DNA of 64,000 nt from Bog-473 sp963754445. GTDB lineage: Bacteria > Actinomycetota > Acidimicrobiia > Acidimicrobiales > RAAP-2. Every line of letters begins with the position of its first letter. The stretch's first letter is position 1. The stretch is from assembly GCA_963754445.1 (NCBI GenBank), contig CAVWFT010000001.1:1054001-1118000 (forward strand). The letters run 5' to 3'. Position numbers and translations under genes: made by a program. Positions 9,438 to 17,431 of this stretch are shown piece after piece. A model generated the notes under the pieces. That model was given only the letters and a program-made list of their open reading frames with translations. It had not been told where the DNA came from and did no database searches.

Positions 9438-10205
9438 TCAGTGCCCGGTCCAGTTGGGTGCCCGTTTCTCAAGGAAGGCATTGACCCCCTCCCGGGCATC
9501 GGCGGACCGCATCACGCTGGCCATGGCCTCGGAAGTCGCCGCCCAACCGAGCTCGTCGGCTTGCGCGAACAGCTCGTTGATCGCCGTCAGTGACGACTGC
9601 ACGGAGACCGGTGCGTTGGAGCAGATCTCGAGAGTCAGTCGGCGGGCATCCTCGAGCGCTCCGCCAGGGGCACTGAGGACGCTGACGAAGCCGATCTCGT
9701 AGGCCCGCCGTGCGTCCAACGGCTGTCCGGTGAGGATCAACTGCCGGGCGATGTTGAGCGGCAGCGCTCGTGGGGCACGGAACAGCCCGGCGCAGGTGGG
9801 GAGCACCCCGATACCCACTTCGGGGAGCCCGAACCGTGCGTCTGTGGCTGCAACGACGAGGTCGCAGGCCAGGACGATCTCGAGGCCGCCACCCAAGGCG
9901 GCCCCTTCGACGGCGGCCACGAGAGGTTTCCGGCGCTGCCGGCGAATGATGCCGTATTCGCCGCCGCGTTCGGTGACGTAGTCGCCACCGCTCGTGAGGT
10001 CGCTCCCTGCGCTGAAAATCTCATCTGTCCCCGTGACGATGCCCGCCCAGAGATCGGCGTCGTCATCGAGTTCGTTCAGAGCGGCATCGAGCTCGTCGGC
10101 AACTTGGCGATTGATGGCGTTGCGCTTTGCTGGCCGGTTGATCGCGATCGTCAGCACGTGGTCGTCGCGTCGGCGAACGACCAGGTCAGCGGATGGGGAC
10201 GTCAC
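9438..10205 (-). CDS. enoyl-CoA hydratase/isomerase family protein
   Basis: A 255-residue crotonase-fold protein. NRPAKRNAINRQVADEL, then AAVEGAALGGGLEIVLACDLVVA, is the family signature, with the oxyanion-hole glycines. The first catalytic Glu position of hydratases lies in FGLPEVGIGVLP, where Glu is present; the A-x-F/S-D loop reads IFSAGSDL. It most likely hydrates or isomerises an enoyl-CoA in acyl chain degradation. The GTG start overlaps the stop of a nine-codon leaderless reading frame through GTGA, so translation may be coupled. The sulfatase follows on the same strand. Confidence 0.87.
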   Translation of the reverse strand: MTSPSADLVVRRRDDHVLTIAINRPAKRNAINRQVADELDAALNELDDDADLWAGIVTGTDEIFSAGSDLTSGGDYVTERGGEYGIIRRQRRKPLVAAVEGAALGGGLEIVLACDLVVAATDARFGLPEVGIGVLPTCAGLFRAPRALPLNIARQLILTGQPLDARRAYEIGFVSVLSAPGGALEDARRLTLEICSNAPVSVQSSLTAINELFAQADELGWAATSEAMASVMRSADAREGVNAFLEKRAPNWTGH

Positions 10206-10231
10206 GGCACGCTGTGCTCGCGAGGGGACAT
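10202..10231 (-). CDS. nine-residue leaderless leader peptide before the crotonase gene
   Basis: ATG at 10231 is preceded at six bases by TAACTT and encodes MSPREHSVP. Its TGA overlaps the GTG start of the enoyl-CoA hydratase gene as GTGA. There is no comparable ribosome-binding site for the main gene, so ribosomes loading on the leaderless mini-frame could reinitiate at the GTG. Confidence 0.4.
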   Translation of the reverse strand: MSPREHSVP

Positions 10232-10237
10232 CGCTTC

Positions 10238-10243
10238 AAGTTA
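10238..10243 (-). promoter_or_regulatory. putative leaderless -10 element TAACTT
   Basis: Read on the minus strand, TAACTT is separated by six bases from the ATG of the mini-frame at 10231. This matches the spacing seen at other genes in the window. Confidence 0.45.
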
Positions 10244-10310
10244 GCGGTCGCTGACATCGCAGATGCAGTGCCCCGGGCGGCACGCTGTTTGCCTGCAGGC
10301 CGAGTGGCGA

Positions 10311-12587
10311 TCAGCTCCCCGCCATGGAGACCACGGGCCTGTTGAGCGCCCTTCCGCCCATCGAACCGTAGAAGGGGGCGTTGTAGCTGAAGATCCCGCC
10401 GTCCGAAGCGACGAACCGGTAGCCCGAGCCATTGTGGTTGGCCTCCATGCCCACGATGGGTGCATTGAGGTGCAGCGAACCGGTCGAGCCGTAGAACGGG
10501 GCACCGAAGGCGAAGATGCCGCCGTCGGATGCCACCTCCCAGTAACCCCCGGTGGCGTTGTCGGCGGCCATCCCGACGATGGGCAGGTTGAGTGGTCGCC
10601 CGCCCATTGAGCCCTGGAACCTGGCGTCTCCATAGGTGAAGACGCCGCCGTCCGAGGCCACAAGCCAGTAACCCTTGCCGTCAGAGGTGGTTGCCATCCC
10701 GACGATGGGCCGGTTGAGGTGGATGCTGCCGGTGCTGCCGTAGAAGTGGGCGTCTCCGAAGCTGAAGATGCCGCCGTCGGCGGCTACTTCCCAATAGCCC
10801 TTGCCGTCAGGGGTCGCCGCCATCCCGACGATCGGTTGGTTCAGGGGCGTGCCGCCCATGGAGCCGTAGAAGCCGGCGTCACCGAAGCTGAAGATGCCGC
10901 CGTCCGAGGCGACTTCCCAATACCCGCCGCCGTCTCGAGTGAGCGCACTGGACACGACCGGCTTGTTCAGATGGATGCTGCCGGTCGAGCCACAGAACGG
11001 GATGTTGCCGTAGTCGAAGACACCACCATCCGAGGCGGAGAGCAGGTAGCCGTTGGGGCCGCCGGCCGGTGCGTTGCACGGCACTTCGATGGTCGGTCCG
11101 GGCGTCCCGGCGTCACCGGTCAGCTGCGGGTCGTGATGGAACTGTGGCCAGGCGCCGCCCTCGTAGACGCTCGGCGTCGCATGGCCCGTGTCGTCGATCT
11201 CCCAGTGGTCGATGACGCCGGTAATCGCGCCGCCGGCGTACCCCGCACCGGTGATTCCGATATGACCATCGGGATCGTTGGTCACGAGAGCCGAGTTCTG
11301 AAATCCAGATCCGGCGGCGAGCGTGTCGACCAGGGTCCCCGAGCGTCCGTCGAAGATGTCGATGCCATTCGTGGTGGCGGCGATCACGTCTTGATAACCC
11401 TGACCGGTGAGATCAGCGGTGACCGGTGAGCCGATGACTTCACCTGTCGCAGCCGCCTGCCAGACAATGGCGCCATTCGTCCCGTTGAGGACGTAGACGG
11501 TCCCGGTCTGATTCGACAAGGTCTGGGTTCCTTCGACGACGTCGAGGCTGCTGCCCGTGACACTGGCCAGCGCGGGGGAGTCAGCGGTGATGCCGTTGAG
11601 GGTGTCGCTCCACGCCAACCCGCAGCCCGTGTTGATGGCGAAGACCTTGTTGGAGTCGCTGGCGCCCGAGTAGTAGCTCCCGTCGCCGATGGCGATGCCG
11701 ACGCCACCCCCGGCGAGGAACTGGCCCACGGCAGGAGAGGAACGATCGATGTTCTGATTGGTGTTGTACTGGCAGATCAGACCACCCGACGGGGACCCCG
11801 ATCCCGCGTTTCCGGCGCTCGACAGGATCCGGATGTGACCACCGTTGCTGTAGTACTGGCCATACGCCGGGCCGCCGGCGGACGAGTCGCCGCCGCTGAT
11901 GATCTCGTTGTTGCCATCGGCGTAGAGGTCGGCCACCGCGGCGGTGGAGAAGACGGAGTCTGCGGAGAACCACGGGAAGCCTCCAAAGAGTGCTCCGTTG
12001 GCGGCATTCAGTGCGTAGGTGTTCTGGCCCAGCGAACCGGCCTCGACTCCGTACCCGCTGGCGTAGTTGCCGACCGTGAGCGAGGCGGCGACCGCCGAGT
12101 TGCCTGGGTCGGTGGGGGGATTGGCTGCGGGGACGAACCACTGGTCGCCTCCGCCCGGGCTGATGGCCTGGTACCCCCCGGTGTTCGGCGACGCGGCATT
12201 GCCGCTGCCGACGTACACCGTGTCCAGTCCATAGGCGTTGATCGGTGCCACGGAGGGGGACGAGTCGACGGGCGCGCCCGCGTTGTAGGGCCATCCGCCC
12301 ACCTGTGACCCACCGTTCAGGTGGTACGCGTACACCCGTCCGGAGCGGTCGCCCACAACGACGGAAGGCTGCCCGTCGAGGTTGGCCACGTTCGGTGAGG
12401 ACAAGGCGACCGGCGAGCCCGCGTCGGGCAACACCTGCGTCCACTTGAACGTGGCCGAGAAGCCTGCGGCATGGGCGACCTCGCTGGCCTGGGCGGCCGG
12501 GGCCGCCGGGAGCAGGGCGAGCAGCGCCGGGGCGGTGGCGGCCACCATGGTGGCAGACAGGCGACGAAGCGCGGGGCGTTGGGTCAC
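10311..12587 (-). CDS. secreted beta-propeller-like protein with six GYWEVASDGG repeats
   Basis: A 758-residue protein with an N-terminal signal peptide: basic MTQRPALRR, an Ala/Leu-rich core and a likely cut after AAQA. Residues about 50-500 carry FG-GAP/PQQ-like strands (SSPSVAPINAYGLDTVYVGSG, then SPVTADLTGQGYQDVIA), suggesting a seven-bladed propeller. After an acidic linker, about 260 residues contain six repeats of roughly 45 residues following GYWEVASDGGIFSFGDA-FYGS. I know this repeat as common in extracellular proteins of Acidimicrobiia-type actinobacteria; its ligand is unknown. The GTG start follows GAGAGGAT. Probably an exported or wall-associated surface protein. An identical-looking repeat pattern also shows at DNA level. 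Confidence 0.8.
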   Translation of the reverse strand: MTQRPALRRLSATMVAATAPALLALLPAAPAAQASEVAHAAGFSATFKWTQVLPDAGSPVALSSPNVANLDGQPSVVVGDRSGRVYAYHLNGGSQVGGWPYNAGAPVDSSPSVAPINAYGLDTVYVGSGNAASPNTGGYQAISPGGGDQWFVPAANPPTDPGNSAVAASLTVGNYASGYGVEAGSLGQNTYALNAANGALFGGFPWFSADSVFSTAAVADLYADGNNEIISGGDSSAGGPAYGQYYSNGGHIRILSSAGNAGSGSPSGGLICQYNTNQNIDRSSPAVGQFLAGGGVGIAIGDGSYYSGASDSNKVFAINTGCGLAWSDTLNGITADSPALASVTGSSLDVVEGTQTLSNQTGTVYVLNGTNGAIVWQAAATGEVIGSPVTADLTGQGYQDVIAATTNGIDIFDGRSGTLVDTLAAGSGFQNSALVTNDPDGHIGITGAGYAGGAITGVIDHWEIDDTGHATPSVYEGGAWPQFHHDPQLTGDAGTPGPTIEVPCNAPAGGPNGYLLSASDGGVFDYGNIPFCGSTGSIHLNKPVVSSALTRDGGGYWEVASDGGIFSFGDAGFYGSMGGTPLNQPIVGMAATPDGKGYWEVAADGGIFSFGDAHFYGSTGSIHLNRPIVGMATTSDGKGYWLVASDGGVFTYGDARFQGSMGGRPLNLPIVGMAADNATGGYWEVASDGGIFAFGAPFYGSTGSLHLNAPIVGMEANHNGSGYRFVASDGGIFSYNAPFYGSMGGRALNRPVVSMAGS
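10316..11087 (-). repeat. six tandem coding repeats of about 130-135 bp
   Basis: The 3' part of the surface-protein gene holds six diverged copies encoding G(Y)(W/L)xVASDGG(I/V)F, then a strand ending in FYGS(T/M)G and a P(V/I)VGM strand. Adjacent units alternate between GSTGSIHLN and GSMGGxPLN types, suggesting duplication of two-unit blocks. Confidence 0.75.
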
Positions 12588-12731
12588 AGGGATCCTCTCA
12601 GGTCATCTCGGTTGTGCACGTCGAGGTCAGGCTCCTGACCGCGTCGGGACGTCTTGCCGGGCGCACACTGGCACTGCATCGGCTCCGGGCCGATCGATCT
12701 TGAACCGCGTTGAGCGTTCGACCGCCGCCAA

Positions 12732-12767
12732 CGGCACAATTCCGCGATCGTCCCATTCGTTGTGCCG
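12732..12767. promoter_or_regulatory. inverted repeat CGGCACAA / TTGTGCCG
   Basis: Eight-base perfect arms at 12732-12739 and 12760-12767 with a 20-base spacer lie in the divergent region between the surface-protein gene and the PBP gene. They could be an operator for either gene. A GC-only GGCCGCCGGCC run follows directly at about 12770-12788. Confidence 0.35.
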
Positions 12768-12863
12768 ACGGCCGCCGGCCGCCGGCCGCACGGGTACGCC
12801 GGCCTCACCGCGGGTTGCAGCCCTGGCTGGTGAGCATGAAGCCATTCGTGGGTCGACGCGCCC

Positions 12864-12869
12864 TACCAT
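12864..12869 (+). promoter_or_regulatory. putative leaderless -10 element TACCAT
   Basis: TACCAT precedes the GTG at 12877 by seven bases. No better promoter was seen for the PBP gene, which then would be reached through the short leader frame. Confidence 0.4.
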
Positions 12870-12876
12870 GCTCGTC

Positions 12877-12921
12877 GTGCCCTCCGACACCGGCTCGCAG
12901 ACTGAACGGCGGGTGCGCTGA
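12877..12921 (+). CDS. 14-residue leaderless leader peptide before the PBP gene
   Basis: GTG at 12877 encodes (M)PSDTGSQTERRVR and stops at TGA 12919-12921, whose last base is the A of the PBP start (TGATG). The PBP start has no strong Shine-Dalgarno sequence, so termination-reinitiation is a plausible way to translate it. Confidence 0.4.
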   Translation: MPSDTGSQTERRVR

Positions 12922-14528
12922 TGGGGCGGCGCATTCGGTGGCTCGGGGTCATCATGATCGCCTGTCTGGGCCTGGTCGTGGTGCAATTGGTGAACATCCA
13001 GCTGGTGAAGGGCAAAACGCTCCAGACGTCGGTGAACAATCCCAGCATTGCGTCGCTGCGTGACAACAACGGCCGAGGCGACATCCTGGCCGCCGACGGT
13101 ACCGTTTTGGCGAAATCGATCCCGACACCGGCGGGGACCAACACGAACGATTACCCCTACAACTACGTGCGGCAGTACTCCGACGGCCCGCTCTATGCCG
13201 GCATCACGGGCTACGACTCGATCTTGAATTTTGGCACCACGGGGATCGAGCATGAGTACGACTCGTACTTGTCTGCCCATCAACAGGATCCCCAAACCCT
13301 CAGCCAACTCCTGTTTCGAGAAAAACTGCCCCAGACGACGGATTCGGTGAACCTCTCCGTCGAGCCCCAACTCCAACAGGAAGTCTGGAACGACCTGACC
13401 ACGTTGCCACCCGGTGACAACAAGGATGGCGCTGTCGTCGTCCTCCAGCCCTCGACCGGCGACGTGCTGGCCATGGTCTCGAATCCGACCTATGACCCCA
13501 ACGCCATGGTGGGCACCAACCTCTCCGCCGAGAAGTTGGCCTACGTCAGCTACACCGGCACGGACGGCGAGGGCTTCCACCCGCTTCGGCCACTCGCCAC
13601 CGGCGAGACGTTCTTCCCCGGATCGACGATGAAAGTCGTCACGAGCACGGCCGCCTACAACCTCAAGCCTTCTCTGGCCGGGTTCAACTACCCGGTTGCT
13701 CAGTGCCAGAAGTTCGCCGATTCCGACAAACCGTTGTGCGACGAGAGTGGCGCCTGTGGCCTCACGATGACCCAGATGCTGCCCTTCTCGTGTGACCCTG
13801 GATACGGTGAGCTCGGTGTGCAGCTCGGCGTCGACACGCTGCAGAAGCAGGCCGAGCTGTTCGGCTACAACTCGGTGCCGCCGATCGATCTTCCCTCGAA
13901 CAGCGAGCAACCGGTAGGCGGTGTCGTGGCGTCGGCCTACACGCAGCTTCCGGCGAACTCGCAGGCGTATCTCGCCGACACGGCCATCGGCCAGTACGGC
14001 GTGCAGGCCACCGCCCTGCAGAACGCCATGGTGGCGGCGGGCATCGCCAACAAGGGCGTGCTCATGACGCCTCACCTGATGACGTCGATCCACGATTCGC
14101 AGGGCGAGACGGTCACGACGTACAAGCCAAAGGCCATGTCGACCGTGGCCACGCCGCAGGCGGCCCAACAGGTGACGTCGCTGATGGAGAGTGTCATCAC
14201 GAGCACCGGTCCCTACGCGGAGGGCACTGCCACCGGAGTCGGATTCCCCTCGTGGTTGTGTGCGGCGGTCAAGACCGGGACGGCGCAGTCCAACCCCACC
14301 GCCAACGTCAACACCGACTGGATGATCGGTTTCGCTCCGGCCAACAATCCCCAGATCGCCGTGGCCGTCGTCGTACCGGAGCAAGCGGTCGGCTCCGACG
14401 GCGCCGGGGTGGCCGGGCCCATCATGAAGGCCGTGATGGAGCAGGCGATCCCGCAATCGTCGGTCGCTCAGCCGTGCACGGTGGCGCCTGTCCCGACGAC
14501 GGCATTTGCGGGCGCCACGACCGGGTAG
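12921..14528 (+). CDS. class B penicillin-binding protein (PbpA/PBP2-like transpeptidase)
   Basis: A 535-residue membrane-anchored D,D-transpeptidase. One N-terminal TM segment (IRWLGVIMIACLGLVVVQLV) is followed by a short dimerisation region (NNGRGDILAADGTVLA) and the transpeptidase domain. SxxK is STMK with Ser about 235 and Lys 238, and the KTG motif is KTGTAQ at about 451-453. The second motif, usually SxN, reads SCD (Ser 290, Asp 292). The protein resembles actinobacterial PbpA, which crosslinks peptidoglycan at the septum or poles. No rodA/ftsW or pknA/B neighbour is present, unlike the mycobacterial locus. The ATG overlaps the stop of the leader peptide. Confidence 0.87.
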   Translation: MGRRIRWLGVIMIACLGLVVVQLVNIQLVKGKTLQTSVNNPSIASLRDNNGRGDILAADGTVLAKSIPTPAGTNTNDYPYNYVRQYSDGPLYAGITGYDSILNFGTTGIEHEYDSYLSAHQQDPQTLSQLLFREKLPQTTDSVNLSVEPQLQQEVWNDLTTLPPGDNKDGAVVVLQPSTGDVLAMVSNPTYDPNAMVGTNLSAEKLAYVSYTGTDGEGFHPLRPLATGETFFPGSTMKVVTSTAAYNLKPSLAGFNYPVAQCQKFADSDKPLCDESGACGLTMTQMLPFSCDPGYGELGVQLGVDTLQKQAELFGYNSVPPIDLPSNSEQPVGGVVASAYTQLPANSQAYLADTAIGQYGVQATALQNAMVAAGIANKGVLMTPHLMTSIHDSQGETVTTYKPKAMSTVATPQAAQQVTSLMESVITSTGPYAEGTATGVGFPSWLCAAVKTGTAQSNPTANVNTDWMIGFAPANNPQIAVAVVVPEQAVGSDGAGVAGPIMKAVMEQAIPQSSVAQPCTVAPVPTTAFAGATTG

Positions 14529-14595
14529 GCCGACCGCCGTTCCTGCGCCAGGTCCCCATCCTGACCGGGCGTGGCTGTGTGACCCAGACGGGATG

Positions 14596-14613
14596 CTCTC
14601 GGCCGGCCGGGAG
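14596..14613. terminator. possible bidirectional hairpin without U-tract
   Basis: A GC-rich self-complementary element (CTC-TCGGCCGGCCGG-GAG) lies between the convergent stops of the PBP and PhyH genes. It has no T-run, so a terminator role is only a guess from position. Confidence 0.25.
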
Positions 14614-14616
14614 GCT

Positions 14617-15555
14617 TCAGGCGCAGTCGACGAAACGCGAAGGTGGGACAGGACCTCGGGCACCCGCTGGACGACGGGGGCGCCCTCCCGGGCCACCCGA
14701 GCGGTCGTCGAACAACTGCAGTCCCGGAGGGACCGGACGCCACCAATCGGTGCGGTCAAAGGCTCGTGACCCCATCTCGCGTCCCTGGGGACCCACCACC
14801 AGCCGGCGCGGCGCGGGTTGGTCCGCCATCTGCCAGCGGTACTCGCCCGAGAAGCGCATCCGGTCCTGATTATTGGGCAGCGCGGCATGCGTCGTCATGC
14901 AATGGAACACGAGCACGTCACCGGGTTCGTAGTGGGTCGTCCGCCAGCCGCGCTCGAGGCGCTTCAGCCTGTGAAACCGAACCCGTGACGACGTCTGGCT
15001 CCCGGGCTGGACGGCCAGACCGCCCAGACTGGGCGGGATGTCCTGGAGAGGGACCCAGCAGGTGAGCATGTCCTGCACGGCGCCGAAGTCCTTGTGGACG
15101 ATGTTGCCGGGCTGGCGGGGGACCACGCTGGACGGGTAGACGAGGCGGGGGAGCTTGAGCGGATAGCAGAAGCTCTGATCCCCCATGATCTGGCGCATGA
15201 GCCAGGTGAGGGGTGAGTCGTAGGGGATGGCATTGAACCCCGGGTCGGCCAGGATCCGCTGGTATCCGGGATCGCCGAAGGCGTCGCGCATGGCGACGGC
15301 CCGCACCGGGAGCCGGGGGCGAGCGTCGAGGGGGTCCGTGTCCGGTTCGGTCCAACCCGCATCTTGAATGGCGCCGAGGCCATGGCGCCCGACGTCCTCC
15401 ACCCAGTCCCGGTAGAGGAGGCCACGCATGAAGATGTAGCCGTCACGCCGCAGGACGGCACGCAAGGATTCCCCGTCCCCGAAGAGATCACGCGAATCGA
15501 GGAGGTCGAACTTCGTCCGGGGGGCCGTGGGGGTTGCGATCACCATGGAATCCAT
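14617..15555 (-). CDS. phytanoyl-CoA dioxygenase (PhyH) family protein
   Basis: A 312-residue non-haem Fe(II)/2-oxoglutarate dioxygenase-like protein. The family opening DGYIFMRGLL is near residue 39. The iron ligands fit HKDFG (His-x-Asp, about 168-170) and the distal His in FHCMTTHAALPN (about 240), with R-x-S-x-E-Y-R-W for 2-oxoglutarate binding shortly after. Known members hydroxylate acyl-CoAs or diverse small molecules; the substrate is not evident. The C-terminal 40 residues are Pro/Arg/Gly-rich and probably disordered. An internal ATG at 15546, with GACGAT seven bases upstream, is an equally good leaderless start. It is divergent from the ArsR gene. Confidence 0.82.
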   Translation of the reverse strand: MDSMVIATPTAPRTKFDLLDSRDLFGDGESLRAVLRRDGYIFMRGLLYRDWVEDVGRHGLGAIQDAGWTEPDTDPLDARPRLPVRAVAMRDAFGDPGYQRILADPGFNAIPYDSPLTWLMRQIMGDQSFCYPLKLPRLVYPSSVVPRQPGNIVHKDFGAVQDMLTCWVPLQDIPPSLGGLAVQPGSQTSSRVRFHRLKRLERGWRTTHYEPGDVLVFHCMTTHAALPNNQDRMRFSGEYRWQMADQPAPRRLVVGPQGREMGSRAFDRTDWWRPVPPGLQLFDDRSGGPGGRPRRPAGARGPVPPSRFVDCA

Positions 15556-15604
15556 CGTCCGCCGGATGTGTAAAGGAACTGTGAGCAGGGAAAAGAATTT
15601 GCGT

Positions 15605-15610
15605 TATTCT
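15605..15610 (+). promoter_or_regulatory. putative leaderless -10 element TATTCT
   Basis: TATTCT ends seven bases before the ArsR GTG start and directly abuts the palindromic operator, so a bound repressor would cover the transcription start. Confidence 0.55.
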
Positions 15611-15632
15611 TATCTGCGTGCCTACGCAGATA
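15611..15632. promoter_or_regulatory. ArsR-family operator palindrome over the start codon
   Basis: A perfect 9-4-9 inverted repeat, arms TATCTGCGT and ACGCAGATA, spans the GTG at 15618. Position between the -10 element and the first codons, and the adjacent ArsR gene, make this the likely autoregulatory site. Confidence 0.7.
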
Positions 15633-15938
15633 GTTAAAGCACCGGCATCGGGGGAGTTCCGCTCGGCCGTCGGGATGCTCAAGCTCCTCGGTGACGAGAC
15701 GCGCCTGCGGGTGATCTGGGCCCTGCTGGAGGGCGAATACTCGGTCAACGAACTGGCCGGCGTCGTGGGGGCGCAGCCCGCCGCCGTGTCCCAGCATCTG
15801 GCCAAGCTCCGGTTGGCTCGCCTGGTGCGCAGCCGCCGCGAAGGGACGCGGATCTACTACGTCGTCGACGACGTACACGTCCGGCGCCTGGTCGAAGAGG
15901 TGCTCAGCCACGCGGACCACGTGACGGCCGATGGTTGA
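15618..15938 (+). CDS. ArsR/SmtB-family zinc-responsive repressor (CzrA-like)
   Basis: A 106-residue winged-helix repressor. The recognition region is VNELAGVVGAQPAAVSQHLAKLRLARLV, with wing SRREGTRIYYVV. The C-terminal helix carries D-x-H-x10-H-x2-H (DVH at the beginning, HADH at the end), the alpha-5 metal site of SmtB/CzrA proteins that sense Zn(II) or Co(II). No alpha-3 Cys motif is present, arguing against an arsenic sensor. It overlaps the CDF transporter gene by eight bases, forming a sensor-effector operon. Zinc binding would release it from the palindrome over its own start. Confidence 0.9.
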   Translation: MPTQIVKAPASGEFRSAVGMLKLLGDETRLRVIWALLEGEYSVNELAGVVGAQPAAVSQHLAKLRLARLVRSRREGTRIYYVVDDVHVRRLVEEVLSHADHVTADG

Positions 15939-16926
15939 GGACTCGCCGGCGGCACGTGCACGACACGGGGTCGGGGAACCGCACCGGCTCGATGGGCGCA
16001 CCGGGTCGGATGGGCCCGGGCACGCCCACGCCCACGGAGCCGACGCCGAGACCGACCGCCGCGCCCTGACGGTGGCGCTCGTCCTCCTCGTGGCCTTCAT
16101 GGTCTTCGAGGTCGGGGCCGCCATAGTGGCCAACTCTCTCGCCCTCCTGGCCGACTCGGGGCACATGCTCGTCGACGTCGGCGCCCTCGTCGGATCCTTG
16201 GTGGCGCTGCGGCTGGCGGCCCGACCCGAGACGCGGTCGCATACCTACGGCATGAAGCGGGCCGAGATCCTGGCCGCCGCCTTCAACGGGATCTCACTGA
16301 TCGTCGTTGCCGCCCTGGTCACATTCGAGGCAATCGTCCGCCTGCTCAACCCGGGCCCGGTCGACGGCGCCGTCCTCATCGTCGTGGCCAGCGTCGGGGT
16401 GGCGGTGAATCTGGTGGCGACCACCGTCATGGCCCGGGCCAACCGACAGTCGCTCAACGTCGAGGGTGCCTACCGCCACGTCCTCACCGATCTCTACGGG
16501 TTCATCGGCACCGTGATCGCCGGCATCGTGATCGTGACCAGCGGTTTCGAAAGGGCGGACGCCATCGCATCCCTGCTGGTCGTGCTGCTGATGCTCAAAG
16601 CAGCCGTCGAGCTGCTGCGGCCCGCCCTGCGCATCTTGCTCGAGGCCACGCCCGAGGACATCGATCTCGAAGAGGTGCGGGCCCACCTGCTCGAGCTGCC
16701 CGAGGTGGAGTCCGTCCACGATCTGCACGCCTGGACGTTGACCTCCTCGCTGCCCATTCTCACCGCGCACGTGGTGGTGACCGATGAGTGCCTGAACACC
16801 GGCGAAGCGGGGCGGGTCCTGGACCATCTGCAAGGTTGCCTGGCCGGTCATTTCGACGTCGCGCACTCGACGCTCCAGTTCGAGACGGTGGGCCATCTGG
16901 AACACGAGCCTGGCGGGCACCCCTAG
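15931..16926 (+). CDS. CDF family Zn2+/Co2+ efflux transporter (CzcD/ZitB-like)
   Basis: A 331-residue cation diffusion facilitator with six TM helices. A cytoplasmic His-rich start (HAHAH at 31-35) precedes TM1. The transport-site motifs are ADSGHMLVD (Asp75, His78, Asp82) in TM2 and RHVLTD (His183, Asp187) in TM5. The 2His-2Asp arrangement predicts Zn(II)/H+ antiport across the inner membrane. The C-terminal ferredoxin-like domain (VESVHDLHAWTLTS) is the usual metal-sensing dimer domain. Regulation by the upstream ArsR is clear from the overlap. The 3' end overlaps the convergent MarR gene by four bases. Confidence 0.92.
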   Translation: MVEDSPAARARHGVGEPHRLDGRTGSDGPGHAHAHGADAETDRRALTVALVLLVAFMVFEVGAAIVANSLALLADSGHMLVDVGALVGSLVALRLAARPETRSHTYGMKRAEILAAAFNGISLIVVAALVTFEAIVRLLNPGPVDGAVLIVVASVGVAVNLVATTVMARANRQSLNVEGAYRHVLTDLYGFIGTVIAGIVIVTSGFERADAIASLLVVLLMLKAAVELLRPALRILLEATPEDIDLEEVRAHLLELPEVESVHDLHAWTLTSSLPILTAHVVVTDECLNTGEAGRVLDHLQGCLAGHFDVAHSTLQFETVGHLEHEPGGHP

Positions 16927-17414
16927 GCAGAGCGGGAGTCAGAGGCAGAGTCTGAGTCATCCGGCGCTGCGGTCGACTCGTTGCGCACGGATTCGACGAG
17001 CCGCAACAGCAAGGCCTTCAGCGCGTCCAGCTCCTCAGTGCTGGTCAGCTCGGCCCAGTGATCCTCGATCCGTTGGGCGGCCGCGTGGGTCACCGCCGGC
17101 ACTCCTTGCCCCCGGGCCGTCAAGAACACCAGCTGCGAACGTCTGTCCTGCGGGTTGGGGCGTCGTTCTACGTATCCCGTCCGTTCGAGTTGCTCCACGG
17201 CCTGCGCCATCGTCTGCTTGCGCACGTGAGCCAGTTGGGCCAGTTCCGAGATGGAGGCGCCCTCGGGCGAGACGAACGGGAACACGTTGGCCGCGGACGG
17301 CCCGATGTCATCGAAGCCCCCCGCCTCGAGGGCGCCCTCCATCTCCAAGGAGTACTGCTGTGCGATGAGTCGGAGCAGCAGGCCGATCATCGGCCGTTCG
17401 GGGAAGTGGGGCAC
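16923..17414 (-). CDS. MarR family transcriptional regulator
   Basis: A 163-residue winged-helix protein with MarR topology. Its HTH reads GASISELAQLAHVRKQTMAQAVEQLERTGYV, and its wing ERRPNPQDRRSQLVFLTARG is characteristic of the family. The last 15 residues are an acidic/Ser tail. The GTG at 17414 lies 20 bases from a perfect palindrome in a divergent intergenic region, so it very probably represses itself and the gene at 17503. No effector can be deduced. Confidence 0.87.
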   Translation of the reverse strand: MPHFPERPMIGLLLRLIAQQYSLEMEGALEAGGFDDIGPSAANVFPFVSPEGASISELAQLAHVRKQTMAQAVEQLERTGYVERRPNPQDRRSQLVFLTARGQGVPAVTHAAAQRIEDHWAELTSTEELDALKALLLRLVESVRNESTAAPDDSDSASDSRSA

Positions 17415-17431
17415 GGGCCTCTTGTCCTAGG

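Noticed and set aside
12627..14888. Minus-strand frame of 753 codons
   Set aside because: Antisense to the PBP gene, which has all three catalytic motifs; no family resemblance.
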